From JACDAE01 sp963717195 (GTDB lineage: Bacteria > Chloroflexota > Ktedonobacteria > Ktedonobacterales > Ktedonobacteraceae), in the NCBI GenBank assembly GCA_963717195.1, contig CAVQVR010000021.1:682001-746000 (forward strand): a DNA stretch of 64,000 bases. Reading direction: 5' to 3'. Positions 18,174-27,214 of the stretch are shown here, piece after piece. Each line of letters starts with the position of its first letter. Positions within the stretch are counted from its first letter, which is position 1. Below the pieces are notes generated by a model that saw only the letters and a program-made list of their open reading frames with translations, had not been told where the DNA came from and searched no databases. The position numbers and the translations under genes are program-made.

Positions 18174-19622
18174 TTAATATTCTGTCAGCTTGATCTCTTC
18201 GTCAGCGTCTGCGGGATTGCCATCAAGATGGATCGCACCCTCGTCAACGCCTTCGATCTCCCAGCGCTCCTGGGCATCGACCCAGGTGTCGGCCTCAGTC
18301 TCGTATTCGCCACTCATGCGGCGTACGATGCTGCGGCGCAGGCGCACACGCAGATTTTCGAGTGGAATGCGCTGTAGCACTGGTTCAAAGAAGCCCTGCA
18401 CGATAATACGTTCGGCCTCTGCACGTGGAATACCCCGTACCATAAGGTAGAAGAGTTGCTCCTCGTCGACCTGGCCGCTGGTTGCACCGTGGCTGGCGCT
18501 GACCTCGTTGGCCGCGATCTCAAGACCTGGGATAAACTCGCCACGTGCCTCTTTGCTTAACAACAGGCCATGAGCTGAAAGGTATGAAGCTGTTTGCTGA
18601 GCGCCGGGCTGTACGCGAATCATGCCGTCAAATTCGACGCGCGACCGATCAGTCAACACGCCTTTGATCAGCGTTTCTGCGTTCGTCGAGAGAGCGGCAT
18701 GGTCCGAGAGCGTATTGATGGAATAGCGCTGATCATGATCGGTAAAGAAGACACCAACCAGTTCGCCCGCGCTACCGTTCCCCTTGAGTCCTAAGCCGAG
18801 AGTGGAGAGCGTAACTTTACTGCCCAGATCCGCCGCTACATAAGTGACGCTGCCATCCTTTTCGTAGATGGCATTCTTGTTCGAGATGTTCCAGGTATTC
18901 TGATCGAGATCTTGCAGGTTGCTGAACTCGATGCGTGCTTCGTTCTTTACATAGAGTTCGACAACGTCACTCAACAGCGTCGGTTGCTGGCTATTGATAT
19001 TGGAACTGTACTCTTCGACGAAGCGCACGCTGCTGTGCGGTTCTGCGATAATGAGTGTGTGCGTAAATGCAGCAGCGGAAGAAGCATCTAGCCAGACTTG
19101 AGCCAGAATGGGAGCCTCGATCTCAATTCCATTTGGAACGTACAGGAAAAAGCCACCACTCCAGAAGGCCGCGTGCAGGGCTGTATATTTGCTGGTAGCA
19201 ACAGGTATACAATCCGTCATAAAGTGCTTCTGTACCAGTTCTGGATACTCGCGTACAGCCGTATCCAGGTCGGTCAGAATAACGCCTTGCTGCTTGAGTT
19301 CGTTGCTCAGTTCGCTATAGACAACGGAACTATTATGTTGCACGATCAAGCCTGAACGCTCATTCACTAAAGAATGTTCGATAGCGGCTGGCAGAATAGC
19401 GTTTGTATCCGAGGGAATGTACGGGCTGAGTTCCTGAAATTTGAAGTTCGAGAACGTGCGTAGCGTGCCCAGATCTCCACGCCTTCCCAGTGGTGCTGGC
19501 GTGTTTTCGTAGATCTCCCAGGCATGCAGACGCTTTTGCAGCATCCACTCAGGCTCTCCCTTCTGGTGCGACAGTTCCTCGATAGCGCCGCGCGAGAACC
19601 CGGTTGCCAGAGGTTTAAGCAT
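18174..19622 (-). CDS. sufD: SufB/SufD-family scaffold protein, SufD-like
   Basis: A 482-residue SufBD-family protein. The N terminus (KGEPEWMLQKRLHAWEIYE) is the family's conserved helical start and the C terminus (RGIPRAEAERIIVQGFFEP) the conserved end. The SHGAT motif near the C terminus carries the His that is typical of SufD; SufB normally has HEAT-like sequence and a Cys ligand there. It forms a complex with the SufC ATPase. The gene overlaps sufC by 8 bases. No second SufBD gene is in this operon, so SufB must be elsewhere or this protein serves as the sole scaffold. Confidence 0.9.
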   Translation of the reverse strand: MLKPLATGFSRGAIEELSHQKGEPEWMLQKRLHAWEIYENTPAPLGRRGDLGTLRTFSNFKFQELSPYIPSDTNAILPAAIEHSLVNERSGLIVQHNSSVVYSELSNELKQQGVILTDLDTAVREYPELVQKHFMTDCIPVATSKYTALHAAFWSGGFFLYVPNGIEIEAPILAQVWLDASSAAAFTHTLIIAEPHSSVRFVEEYSSNINSQQPTLLSDVVELYVKNEARIEFSNLQDLDQNTWNISNKNAIYEKDGSVTYVAADLGSKVTLSTLGLGLKGNGSAGELVGVFFTDHDQRYSINTLSDHAALSTNAETLIKGVLTDRSRVEFDGMIRVQPGAQQTASYLSAHGLLLSKEARGEFIPGLEIAANEVSASHGATSGQVDEEQLFYLMVRGIPRAEAERIIVQGFFEPVLQRIPLENLRVRLRRSIVRRMSGEYETEADTWVDAQERWEIEGVDEGAIHLDGNPADADEEIKLTEY

Positions 19623-20463
19623 GGTTGCTCACCTCGCCCACTGAACTCACACTTGCCCCAGTTTCATCGTCTTTCGGCTTGAGCCACTCATAACCGCGCT
19701 CCTCAAGCTCCAGGGCCAGTTCTTTACCGCCGGATTTGATGATGCGTCCATTGAACATAACGTGTACGAAATCGGGTGTGATATAGTTGAGCATACGCTG
19801 GTAGTGCGTGATCAGCAGGATGCCCAGATTGGGACCAGTCAGTGCGTTGACGCTTTCGGATACGATCTTGAGCGCATCGATATCCAGGCCGGAGTCGGTC
19901 TCGTCCATCAATGCAATCTCGGGCTCCAGTAGAGCCATCTGCAAAATCTCGGCACGCTTCTTTTCACCACCGGAGAAACCATCATTGATTGCACGGTTAA
20001 TGAAGCTATTATCAACCTTAAGCAGGCGCATTTTCTCCTGCAGCAGGGTGCGGAACTCCCGGGGGGGAACGCTCTTTCGTTTTGTCATGCGCCCGGTAGG
20101 ATTCTCGCCTTCCTCAAGCGGCTTGTTACCCTCGCGCACGGCCTCCAGCGAGCGGCGCAGGAAATTTGCTACACTCACGCCCGGAATGGACATCGGATAC
20201 TGGAAAGCAAGGAAGAGACGCATACGAGCGCGGCGATCAGGAGAATACTCTAGAATATTTTCGCCCTTAAACCAGATTTCGCCATCGGTCACTTCATATT
20301 TAGGATTGCCCATAACGACGTTTGCCAGCGTGCTTTTGCCGGAGCCGTTAGGTCCCATCAATGCGTGTATTTCACCCTGTCGCACAACAAGATCCACACC
20401 ACGTAAAATTGGCTTACCCTCAATATTCGCATGAAGGTTTTTAATTACAAGTTCAGCTTCCAT
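19615..20463 (-). CDS. sufC: SufC ATPase of the Suf complex
   Basis: A 282-residue ABC-type ATPase without membrane domains. Walker A GPNGSGKST, signature FSGGEKKRAEI and Walker B IALMDETDSGLDIDAL are the SufC-specific versions. A SufC-typical insert follows (RRARMRLFLAFQYPMSIPGV). It drives conformational changes in the SufBD scaffold. The ATG at 20463 is preferred to one ten codons upstream because AAGGAAGGGTATCTTGTA precedes it. It is the first structural gene after the Rrf2 regulator. Confidence 0.95.
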   Translation of the reverse strand: MEAELVIKNLHANIEGKPILRGVDLVVRQGEIHALMGPNGSGKSTLANVVMGNPKYEVTDGEIWFKGENILEYSPDRRARMRLFLAFQYPMSIPGVSVANFLRRSLEAVREGNKPLEEGENPTGRMTKRKSVPPREFRTLLQEKMRLLKVDNSFINRAINDGFSGGEKKRAEILQMALLEPEIALMDETDSGLDIDALKIVSESVNALTGPNLGILLITHYQRMLNYITPDFVHVMFNGRIIKSGGKELALELEERGYEWLKPKDDETGASVSSVGEVSNHA

Positions 20464-20500
20464 TACAAGATACCCTTCCTTATGACGAAGCAATATGATT

Positions 20501-20990
20501 TCACAAACTATTTGAAGAGATTGAAACTTCCGAGAGCGGAATAAAATGCGCGTTGTGGTCTTCCATAGACTCTTTTACCAGTTCTGCCAGCGTAATCGAG
20601 TCAAGAGTGTTGGCCACGGCATCGCGCACTTTTGCCCAGAGGTATTTTGTCTTGCATGCATCCAGGAAATTGCAGACCTGGCTCATCTCTCCTTCGGTTG
20701 CACAGATCATGGGAGAGATTGGCCCTTCCAGTACGCGTACAATCTCACCCATCGAGATCAAAGCGGGATCGCGGCTCAGCTTATAGCCACCATGTGCACC
20801 GCGTGTGCTGACAACTAGCGGAGGATCAGACTCGCGCAATAACTTCACGAGCTGCTCCAGGATATGCGAGTGGTAACATCTCTGCCTGCGAAATGTCGGT
20901 CAGCGAACGAGGGTGCTGTCCGTAATGACAAGCTAGATCGACCATAATCCGCACGCCATATTCGCCCTTTGTAGAAACTCGTAACATCAT
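20501..20990 (-). CDS. Rrf2-family (IscR/SufR-like) regulator, frameshifted
   Basis: Two frames join into one 162-residue Rrf2 protein. The first 43 codons (from ATG at 20990, after GGGAGAGGCC) encode MMLRVSTKGEYGVRIMVDLA and end at ...EMLPLAY. The second part continues LEQLVKLLRESDPP to the stop at 20501. One extra base near 20861 (a G in a GG pair on the + strand) separates them. The winged helix and the cluster-binding Cys triad (in ICATEG, QVCNF and DACKTK) are otherwise intact. In this position it would sense cluster status and repress the suf operon. The indel is either a real mutation or a sequence error; alone, the downstream frame lacks the DNA-recognition helix. Confidence 0.82.
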
Positions 20991-21036
20991 GGCCTCTCCC
21001 TTCTCGTCTTAGCAACTGGTAGCACGTTCTATTTCA

Positions 21037-21053
21037 TTGGTATAGCATACCAA
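21037..21053. promoter_or_regulatory. Palindromic operator candidate upstream of the suf operon
   Basis: TTGGTAT-AGC-ATACCAA, a perfect 7-bp inverted repeat with a 3-base centre, about 47 bases upstream of the Rrf2 start codon. Its position in the promoter region of an autoregulated Rrf2-suf operon suggests it is the regulator's binding site. No promoter hexamers could be placed with certainty. Confidence 0.5.
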
Positions 21054-21156
21054 ATTAATCCGACCTGCTTACTAGGATATATTTTAGCACTAGAAACAGG
21101 GGGCGTCAACTGGCAAGTACGGACCAGATCTACATAAAACCTACACGATCCTTTTC

Positions 21157-21963
21157 TTAATGGTGTTTGCGTCCCACAACAATTTGCCTTGTTCCCTTGC
21201 CAAAGGGCTTCCAATCATAGCTACCATAGATAGCCTCAATGGCGAAACCGCTTGCCAGGAAGAGCATTTGCAGTTCGCGCGGAAAAAAGACGTGCATATC
21301 GAGCTTCGTCAAGTAGCGTTCGTTCTCTCCAGTCTCGAAAAACTTCTCATGTGTCCACACCATATGTTGCAATTGTTCAAATGGATCAAATTTACGGCTG
21401 CTGTACAATAACATTGTGAACTCACCATCGGGCGCTATGATCTCGTCTTCCAGATAGACATGCGAAGGACTATTGAGTGCATCACTCAGGTAATCGATAT
21501 CAGGTAGAAATGTATCAACGACAAAACGCCCATTGGGTGCAAGGTGGTCATAAGTATTCTTAAATGTGTCCAACTGTTGTTCGATTTCATAAAGATGAGT
21601 AATAGAATTAAAAGGAAGCAGGATCAGATCATAGTTGCCCTTGTGTTCCAGGCTATAATCGGACATATCACCTTGATGCAGCGTCACCCGTCGCTGTATT
21701 TCTTCCGGCTCACGTTCCAATTTGCGCTGATACGCAGCTAACATTTCCGGTGTAACGTCCAGTCCTTCCAGTTGGAAAGCGCCAGGGCCATGCAACAGTT
21801 CAAGGCCAATGCGCCCACTTCCACACGCAAGTTCCAACACACGTTGTGGAGTATAACGGATCACAAGTTCGCGCCAGAAGGGCAGATCCAGTTCTGACTG
21901 GCTCTGATATTCCAGATCATAATCGTCTACCCGCTCGTAATATTCTCCCATATCATAAGGCAT
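21157..21963 (-). CDS. Class I SAM-dependent methyltransferase
   Basis: A 268-residue protein with motif I VLELACGSGRIGLELL (about residues 37-52), the acidic residue in LEGLDVTPEML and motif IV YDLILLPFNSITHL. These make up the Rossmann-like SAM-binding fold of small-molecule methyltransferases. The substrate is not identifiable. The gene stands alone, with its stop about 100 bases from the suf promoter region. Confidence 0.85.
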   Translation of the reverse strand: MPYDMGEYYERVDDYDLEYQSQSELDLPFWRELVIRYTPQRVLELACGSGRIGLELLHGPGAFQLEGLDVTPEMLAAYQRKLEREPEEIQRRVTLHQGDMSDYSLEHKGNYDLILLPFNSITHLYEIEQQLDTFKNTYDHLAPNGRFVVDTFLPDIDYLSDALNSPSHVYLEDEIIAPDGEFTMLLYSSRKFDPFEQLQHMVWTHEKFFETGENERYLTKLDMHVFFPRELQMLFLASGFAIEAIYGSYDWKPFGKGTRQIVVGRKHH

Positions 21964-22198
21964 TGTTTTGTTACCTCTTTTTTGTTACCTTTTTCTCGTT
22001 TTGTACCTTTTTAAAGAATGCGCACGTATGAAAAACACAAGTATTTCAACGTAGAGCTTAGCATAGGATGATGTGCCTATGCAAGCATACTTTTTCAGGG
22101 TGATCTATCTTGACAAGGCTTAGAAAGAAGCCTACAATCTGATAAAAGTAAGAAACGCAAGAAGAACACGATGTTCGAGAAAGGCGTCTTGTAATACT

Positions 22199-23632
22199 AT
22201 GCTTCCATCCTCTTTCTGTGATGCGTGTGGAGCTGCGCTTCCGGGAGCCGCTACTGCATGCCCCGTTTGTGGACAAACATCACAGGTACCTCCACGTTCG
22301 TATGTTGCGCAAACACTTCCGAACCTCAAGCATCCACCAATGCAACGCTATAGCATCTTGATGCAGCGTTATCGTATCCTTGATAAGATCGGTGAAGGTG
22401 GATTTGGCCTTGTCTACAAAGCAAGTGACAAAAAGAATGGAAGGATTGTGGCGATCAAACAGATTAATCTTGCGGCTCTCAGTATGCAAGAGGTCATCGA
22501 CGCAACCGATTCTTACAACCGCGAGATCACGCTCCTCCCCAGGCTCAGGCATAAAAGTTTACCTCAGCTCTATGAACACTTTACCGATCCTGACCATTGG
22601 TATATTGTCATGGAACATATCAATGGACAGACGCTCGAAGAGATGCTTACAAAAGTTCGTGGAGGTCGTCTGCCCGTGAAGAAAGTACTGGATATAGGGA
22701 TAGCCCTGTGTGGTGTGCTGGCCTATCTGCACAACCAGCAACCAGCGATTATCTATCGTGATGTCAAGCCTGCGAATATCATGATCACGAATAAAGGAGA
22801 TATCTATCTCATCGACTTTGGAATTGCACGGCGCTATCGGGCAGAACAGCAGCGGGATACGGGCCTGCTTGGTTCTCCTGGCTATGCAGCTCCGGAGCAA
22901 TATGGGAAAGCACAAACAACGCCTCGAACCGATATCTATGGGCTTGGTGCAACGTTACAGACCTTACTGACAGGCAAGGAGCCATTGGAGATCGCGACGG
23001 CAGGTATCCCGTCCGACTGCAATATTCCCACCGAGCTGCAGAGGCTCATCACACAGATGATGAATAGCGATTCAACTAAGCGTCCATATAGCATGGGAAC
23101 AGTAGGACAATCTCTGGAGAGTATCAAAAAGCAACTCACAGGCTTCCAGAGATGGTTTGTTTCTCCCTTTGCCTGGCTTGCAACGCTGTGGAGCCTCTTC
23201 ATGCTCATGATAGCCAGTATTTTTCTCCCTTCCTCCACTCCCTTCCCGATATGGACGCTCTACTTTTTGGGAGCGTTATGCATCACGATAGGAATGGATA
23301 TTTATTACTTTTATAAAGCAAAACGTAGCATTGCAAGCAAGCTGACAATAAAAGATATATGCACGATTATCAATGAAGGATTATTTCGTCCACTCAGGGC
23401 GATATGCTGGTTGCTTGCCTTTGGGTGTTTCTATTCTCTTCCTCCCTTGCTCTTTCGCCTGCAGATAGCATCATTTGCAGTTCTTATAGGGTTTCTCATC
23501 ATAAGTGTAGGTGGTATGTTTGCGATCCTTAGAGGTCTTCCCTGGTTACTCAAATGGTTGCAACGGGTGAGAACGACACGACAGGGTCAGCCGCCTGTAC
23601 AGACACCTCCGCTCCAGCAACACATGCACTGA
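22199..23632 (+). CDS. Membrane Ser/Thr protein kinase with N-terminal zinc ribbon
   Basis: A 477-residue protein. Residues 7-24 hold a CxxC...CxxC zinc ribbon (C7, C10, C21, C24). A Hanks-type kinase domain follows with the glycine loop IGEGGFGLVYKA, the ATP-binding Lys in VAIKQ, catalytic loop IYRDVKPANIM and DFGIA, all intact, so it should be active. The C-terminal 150 residues contain four hydrophobic segments. The start has no strong ribosome-binding site. It converges with the hypothetical gene at 23652. The target is unknown. Confidence 0.85.
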   Translation: MLPSSFCDACGAALPGAATACPVCGQTSQVPPRSYVAQTLPNLKHPPMQRYSILMQRYRILDKIGEGGFGLVYKASDKKNGRIVAIKQINLAALSMQEVIDATDSYNREITLLPRLRHKSLPQLYEHFTDPDHWYIVMEHINGQTLEEMLTKVRGGRLPVKKVLDIGIALCGVLAYLHNQQPAIIYRDVKPANIMITNKGDIYLIDFGIARRYRAEQQRDTGLLGSPGYAAPEQYGKAQTTPRTDIYGLGATLQTLLTGKEPLEIATAGIPSDCNIPTELQRLITQMMNSDSTKRPYSMGTVGQSLESIKKQLTGFQRWFVSPFAWLATLWSLFMLMIASIFLPSSTPFPIWTLYFLGALCITIGMDIYYFYKAKRSIASKLTIKDICTIINEGLFRPLRAICWLLAFGCFYSLPPLLFRLQIASFAVLIGFLIISVGGMFAILRGLPWLLKWLQRVRTTRQGQPPVQTPPLQQHMH

Positions 23633-23651
23633 AACAACTTCCAATGAACTT

Positions 23652-24353
23652 TCAGTAAAGAGGCCAGACTCCTCTCTGTTGAGCGGCTGCTTGTACCTCG
23701 GCACCAGTGATACGCTCCCGAATAATGATGGCGAAGCGACGCATTGCGTTGTCATGGGCTTGTTGACGCCTGTCTGGTGAGCTATCATTGAAGCTCTGGT
23801 GGTACGCGAGGGCATTTGCTAAGCGATCGACAATCATCCGGGCGCATCCGCTCCAGTGTGCATCATCGCTTTCTGCCGGGTCAGTAAGCATTTGTGGGGG
23901 GATGTCTCGGACAAGGTAAGTCAGCCAGACAGCAGCGTCGGCTACTTCGTCCGCATCTGGAGGAAGTCCCTTGCGGGGGTCCATGTGCGCGATCTGGTGA
24001 TACGCATCCCAGCCTGAACGATCTACTTCGTCAGCTGATCGTTCACCCTTTATCCACGCACGTACTGCTTCAAGTACCTGAGCAGTCTCCTGGCCAGCCA
24101 TTTCTATCTGCTCAAATACCTCTTCGAGCAGTTCATACGCTGTGACAATAATCTGTTTGGGTTCCACGCCGACTGCTGCCGCAAGCCACAGGAGGTCCGC
24201 TCCGTTTTCGATGCCTGCCCAGGTTTGCTCAAGGTCATGCCCAAACGGTTCGGCATCCAGGGCGAACTGGTGATAATCCCCCGTCACGTCAAGGTTTTCA
24301 ATAAGACGACGAACGTTGGGCATGGACGTGGCTCCAAACTCGTTCTCTGTCAA
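23652..24353 (-). CDS. Hypothetical protein
   Basis: A 233-residue acidic, mostly alpha-helical soluble protein with no signal or membrane segment. I recognise no family. Notable blocks are GADLLWLAAAVGVEPKQI and ADEVADAAVWLTYLVRDIPP. It starts 26 bases after queA on the same strand and is probably the last gene of the purK-purE-ruvB-queA transcription unit. Confidence 0.6.
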   Translation of the reverse strand: MTENEFGATSMPNVRRLIENLDVTGDYHQFALDAEPFGHDLEQTWAGIENGADLLWLAAAVGVEPKQIIVTAYELLEEVFEQIEMAGQETAQVLEAVRAWIKGERSADEVDRSGWDAYHQIAHMDPRKGLPPDADEVADAAVWLTYLVRDIPPQMLTDPAESDDAHWSGCARMIVDRLANALAYHQSFNDSSPDRRQQAHDNAMRRFAIIIRERITGAEVQAAAQQRGVWPLY

Positions 24354-24379
24354 TTCATGAAGAAAACGTTCGTTTTGCT

Positions 24380-25486
24380 CTATTGTATCATCATCGCATC
24401 ACCAAAACTAAAGAAGCGATACCGCTCACGAATGGCCTCTTGATAGGTCTTCTCCATCAACTCTTTGCCCATAAACGCACTGACCAGCAGGAGCAGGGTC
24501 GAACGGGGCAAGTGAAAATTGGTGATCATGGCATCCACAACTTTGAAAGAGTAACCGGGCGTAATAAAGAGGCGTGTGTGACCGGAGTACGGCTCAATTG
24601 GCCCATCATGCAAACTGGCTACGCTCTCCAGAACACGCACAGAAGTGGTACCAACGGCAACAACACGACCACCAGCTTTGCGCGTCTCGTTAATCAGTTC
24701 GGCGGTAGGAGCATCTAAGACAATCTCTTCGCTGTGCATTTTGTGCTCGCTCACATCCTCGTGCTCAACCGGACGGAAGGTATCAAGACCCACATGCAGG
24801 GTCACAAAACCGATACGGATACCTTGCTGACGGAGTTGCTCAAGCAGGTGAGGCGTAAAGTGTAGACCAGCAGTGGGAGCCGCTGCAGAGCCACTGATAC
24901 GGGCATACACCGTTTGATAACGCTCTGGATCATTCAATGTTTCATGGATGTAAGGTGGAAGCGGCATGCGACCCAACTCATCGATAATGTGGCGCACAGT
25001 CAACAGGCTGTATGGGTCTTTATTGGGATGCACATTATGTTGATCCTGGACTGAGAAATGTACAACGCGTCCACCAGCATCAGTACGCTGCAATATGGTG
25101 GCCTGTAGTTTTGTTGTTCCTGCATCATCATTAAAGAGGATATGCGCTCCCTCACGCAGACGACGACCGGGGCGCACAAGCGTCTCCCAATAATCGCGTC
25201 CAAGGTCAGAGCGTTCGGCAAGCAACAATACTTCGACCGCGCCACCTGTCTCAGCTCGTCTTCCGAGCAAACGTGCAGGTATAACGCGGCTCTGATTGGC
25301 GATGAGCAGATCGCCGGGGCGCAGGTAGTCGCCGATATTGTGGAAATGCCGATGGGCCAGAGAGTCAGACGAGCGTTGTACGACGAGCAGGCGCGAGGCA
25401 TCGCGCGGCTCGATTGGCGTCTGGGCGATTAATTCAGTTGGCAGATCATAGTCAAAATCGCTGATTTTCAGGGAGTCGTTGCCCAC
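24380..25486 (-). CDS. queA: S-adenosylmethionine:tRNA ribosyltransferase-isomerase QueA
   Basis: A 368-residue enzyme that transfers and isomerises the ribosyl part of SAM onto 7-aminomethyl-7-deazaguanine in tRNA to make epoxyqueuosine. The family blocks are intact: FDYDLPTELIAQTPIEPRDA, LLIANQSRVIPARLLGRR, GSAAAPTAGLHFT, FVTLHVGLDTFRPV and MITNFHLPRSTLLLLVSAF. Length fits the family. The ATG at 25486 overlaps the end of ruvB by 19 bases, so the two are translationally coupled; the ruvB-queA order is common in bacteria. Confidence 0.95.
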   Translation of the reverse strand: MGNDSLKISDFDYDLPTELIAQTPIEPRDASRLLVVQRSSDSLAHRHFHNIGDYLRPGDLLIANQSRVIPARLLGRRAETGGAVEVLLLAERSDLGRDYWETLVRPGRRLREGAHILFNDDAGTTKLQATILQRTDAGGRVVHFSVQDQHNVHPNKDPYSLLTVRHIIDELGRMPLPPYIHETLNDPERYQTVYARISGSAAAPTAGLHFTPHLLEQLRQQGIRIGFVTLHVGLDTFRPVEHEDVSEHKMHSEEIVLDAPTAELINETRKAGGRVVAVGTTSVRVLESVASLHDGPIEPYSGHTRLFITPGYSFKVVDAMITNFHLPRSTLLLLVSAFMGKELMEKTYQEAIRERYRFFSFGDAMMIQ

Positions 25487-26499
25487 AGACCTCCACCTTC
25501 TTCCCCAGGCGGTATCAATCCCAGGTGTTGATATGCAGCACGCATGGCGATACGTCCGCGCGGTGTACGTGCAATGAAGCCAAGCTGCAAGAGATAAGGC
25601 TCGTACACATCCTCAATCGTCTCTGAGTCCTCGCTGGTACTGGCGGCAAGCGTATCGAGTCCGACGGGACCACCATTGAATTTCTGGATAATCGTAAAAA
25701 GCATGTTGCGGTCGGTCTGGTCGAGGCCAATCTCATCAACCTCCATCGCATCGAGGGCTTCTTGAGCGACATCTTTAGTAATTACACCGTTGGCTTTGAC
25801 CTGTGCATAGTCGCGTACACGCTTGAGTAGACGGTTCACGATACGCGGTGTACCTCGTGCACGACTGGAGATTTCCTTGATGCCATCCTCTTCAGCCGGA
25901 ACCTTAAGGATGCGAGCTGAACGGATCAGAATTTCTTTGAGCGATTCTGTATCATAATATTCCATGCGGTAGATTGCGCCAAAGCGATCACGCAGCGGTG
26001 CAGTTAACGAGCCGACGCGGGTAGTAGCGCCAACGACCGTGAAAGGTGGAAGTGTGAGGCGCAACGACTTAGCGCTTGGCCCCTTACCGATCATCACATC
26101 GAGGGCAAAATCTTCCATAGCGGAGTAGAGGCGCTCTTCCACAGCGCGGGCGAGGCGATGGATCTCATCAATAAAAAGAACCTCACCCGGTTGTAGACCG
26201 GTCAGAATAGAGGCCAGGTCGCCAGCATGTTCGATTGCTGGGCCCGACGTAGTTTTCATAGAGACGCCCATCTCGACGGCAATAATATTACAAAGCGTCG
26301 TTTTACCCAATCCGGGAGGTCCATACAGCAAGACGTGATCGACCAATTCGTTGCGGCGGCGAGCAGCTTCCAACAATATGCTCAGATTTTGTTTGATCTT
26401 CTCCTGCCCGATATATTCAGCCAGGCGGCGAGGGCGCAAGCTTCCCTCAATGATTTCTTCCTCTGCGCTCATCTGTGGAGAGACGAGGCGGTCCTTCAT
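25468..26499 (-). CDS. ruvB: Holliday junction branch migration helicase RuvB
   Basis: A 343-residue AAA+ motor that drives branch migration of Holliday junctions together with RuvA. Walker A GPPGLGKTTLCN, Walker B LFIDEIHRL, sensor GATTRVGSLTAPLRDRFG and the C-terminal winged helix (PYLLQLGFIARTPRGRIA) are all present. The ATG at 26499 is preferred over an upstream TTG because GGAGCGTGCT precedes it. No ruvA or ruvC is in the window. Confidence 0.95.
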   Translation of the reverse strand: MKDRLVSPQMSAEEEIIEGSLRPRRLAEYIGQEKIKQNLSILLEAARRRNELVDHVLLYGPPGLGKTTLCNIIAVEMGVSMKTTSGPAIEHAGDLASILTGLQPGEVLFIDEIHRLARAVEERLYSAMEDFALDVMIGKGPSAKSLRLTLPPFTVVGATTRVGSLTAPLRDRFGAIYRMEYYDTESLKEILIRSARILKVPAEEDGIKEISSRARGTPRIVNRLLKRVRDYAQVKANGVITKDVAQEALDAMEVDEIGLDQTDRNMLFTIIQKFNGGPVGLDTLAASTSEDSETIEDVYEPYLLQLGFIARTPRGRIAMRAAYQHLGLIPPGEEGGGLWATTP

Positions 26500-26602
26500 A
26501 GCACGCTCCAACCTGAAACTATTGTTCTACAACGGTGCGCCTTCATTATATCAGAGATACGCGCAGGCGTCGAGTAGTAACATTGAAAAGTTGTCAGCAT
26601 AC

Positions 26603-27205
26603 CTACGAACATGACGCTGCGATTTTTGTAGCCAGAGTCTCGTTTTGTCCTTGCACGCGAGCCTTGCGTTTCTCGGCATAAGCCTGCAAGCGCACTTTAA
26701 TAGTGGGATCCCCGATAGCCAGTTCTTTAGCGGCATGGATAGCTGCATTGACGGCACCCGCTTCGCCGATAGCCATAACAGCGACAGGAGCACCCTCAGG
26801 CATCTGGACCATTGAGAGGAGCGCGTCAATACCCTTAAGAGCACCCAGATCGCGCGGTACACCAATGACAGGCAGGTCGGCACGCAGATCTGCAATGTTT
26901 CCGGGCAGGTGAGCAGCTCCACCCGCGCAGGCAATGACGACCTGAACGGACTCCGGAAGATTCTCAATATGCCGGACGACCGAACGCAGATCGCGATGCA
27001 CGGAATTGATCTGCACCAGGCAAGGAATACCGAACTCGTGTCTAAGTGTATTGACTGTCTTCATCATTAATGGGAGGTCCGAATCGCTACCCATCGTCAC
27101 CAGGACACGGGGAGGGCCTTTAGCATGGGAACCGACGCCTTCTGGCGAGACAAGAACTCCATGTTCTGAGCTTAGCATGGTCTGTATCGCATGTTCATCC
27201 TGCAT
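26603..27205 (-). CDS. purE: N5-carboxyaminoimidazole ribonucleotide mutase PurE
   Basis: A 200-residue class I PurE that moves the carboxyl group of N5-CAIR to give CAIR in purine synthesis. The catalytic block MGSDSDLPLM, the CAGGAAHLPG loop and PVIGVPRDLGALKGIDALLS are intact. About 30 residues precede the core compared with typical PurE, so the true start may be later, though no later start has a better ribosome-binding site. It follows purK after 9 bases. Confidence 0.93.
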   Translation of the reverse strand: MQDEHAIQTMLSSEHGVLVSPEGVGSHAKGPPRVLVTMGSDSDLPLMMKTVNTLRHEFGIPCLVQINSVHRDLRSVVRHIENLPESVQVVIACAGGAAHLPGNIADLRADLPVIGVPRDLGALKGIDALLSMVQMPEGAPVAVMAIGEAGAVNAAIHAAKELAIGDPTIKVRLQAYAEKRKARVQGQNETLATKIAASCS

Positions 27206-27214
27206 AGACGTTTA

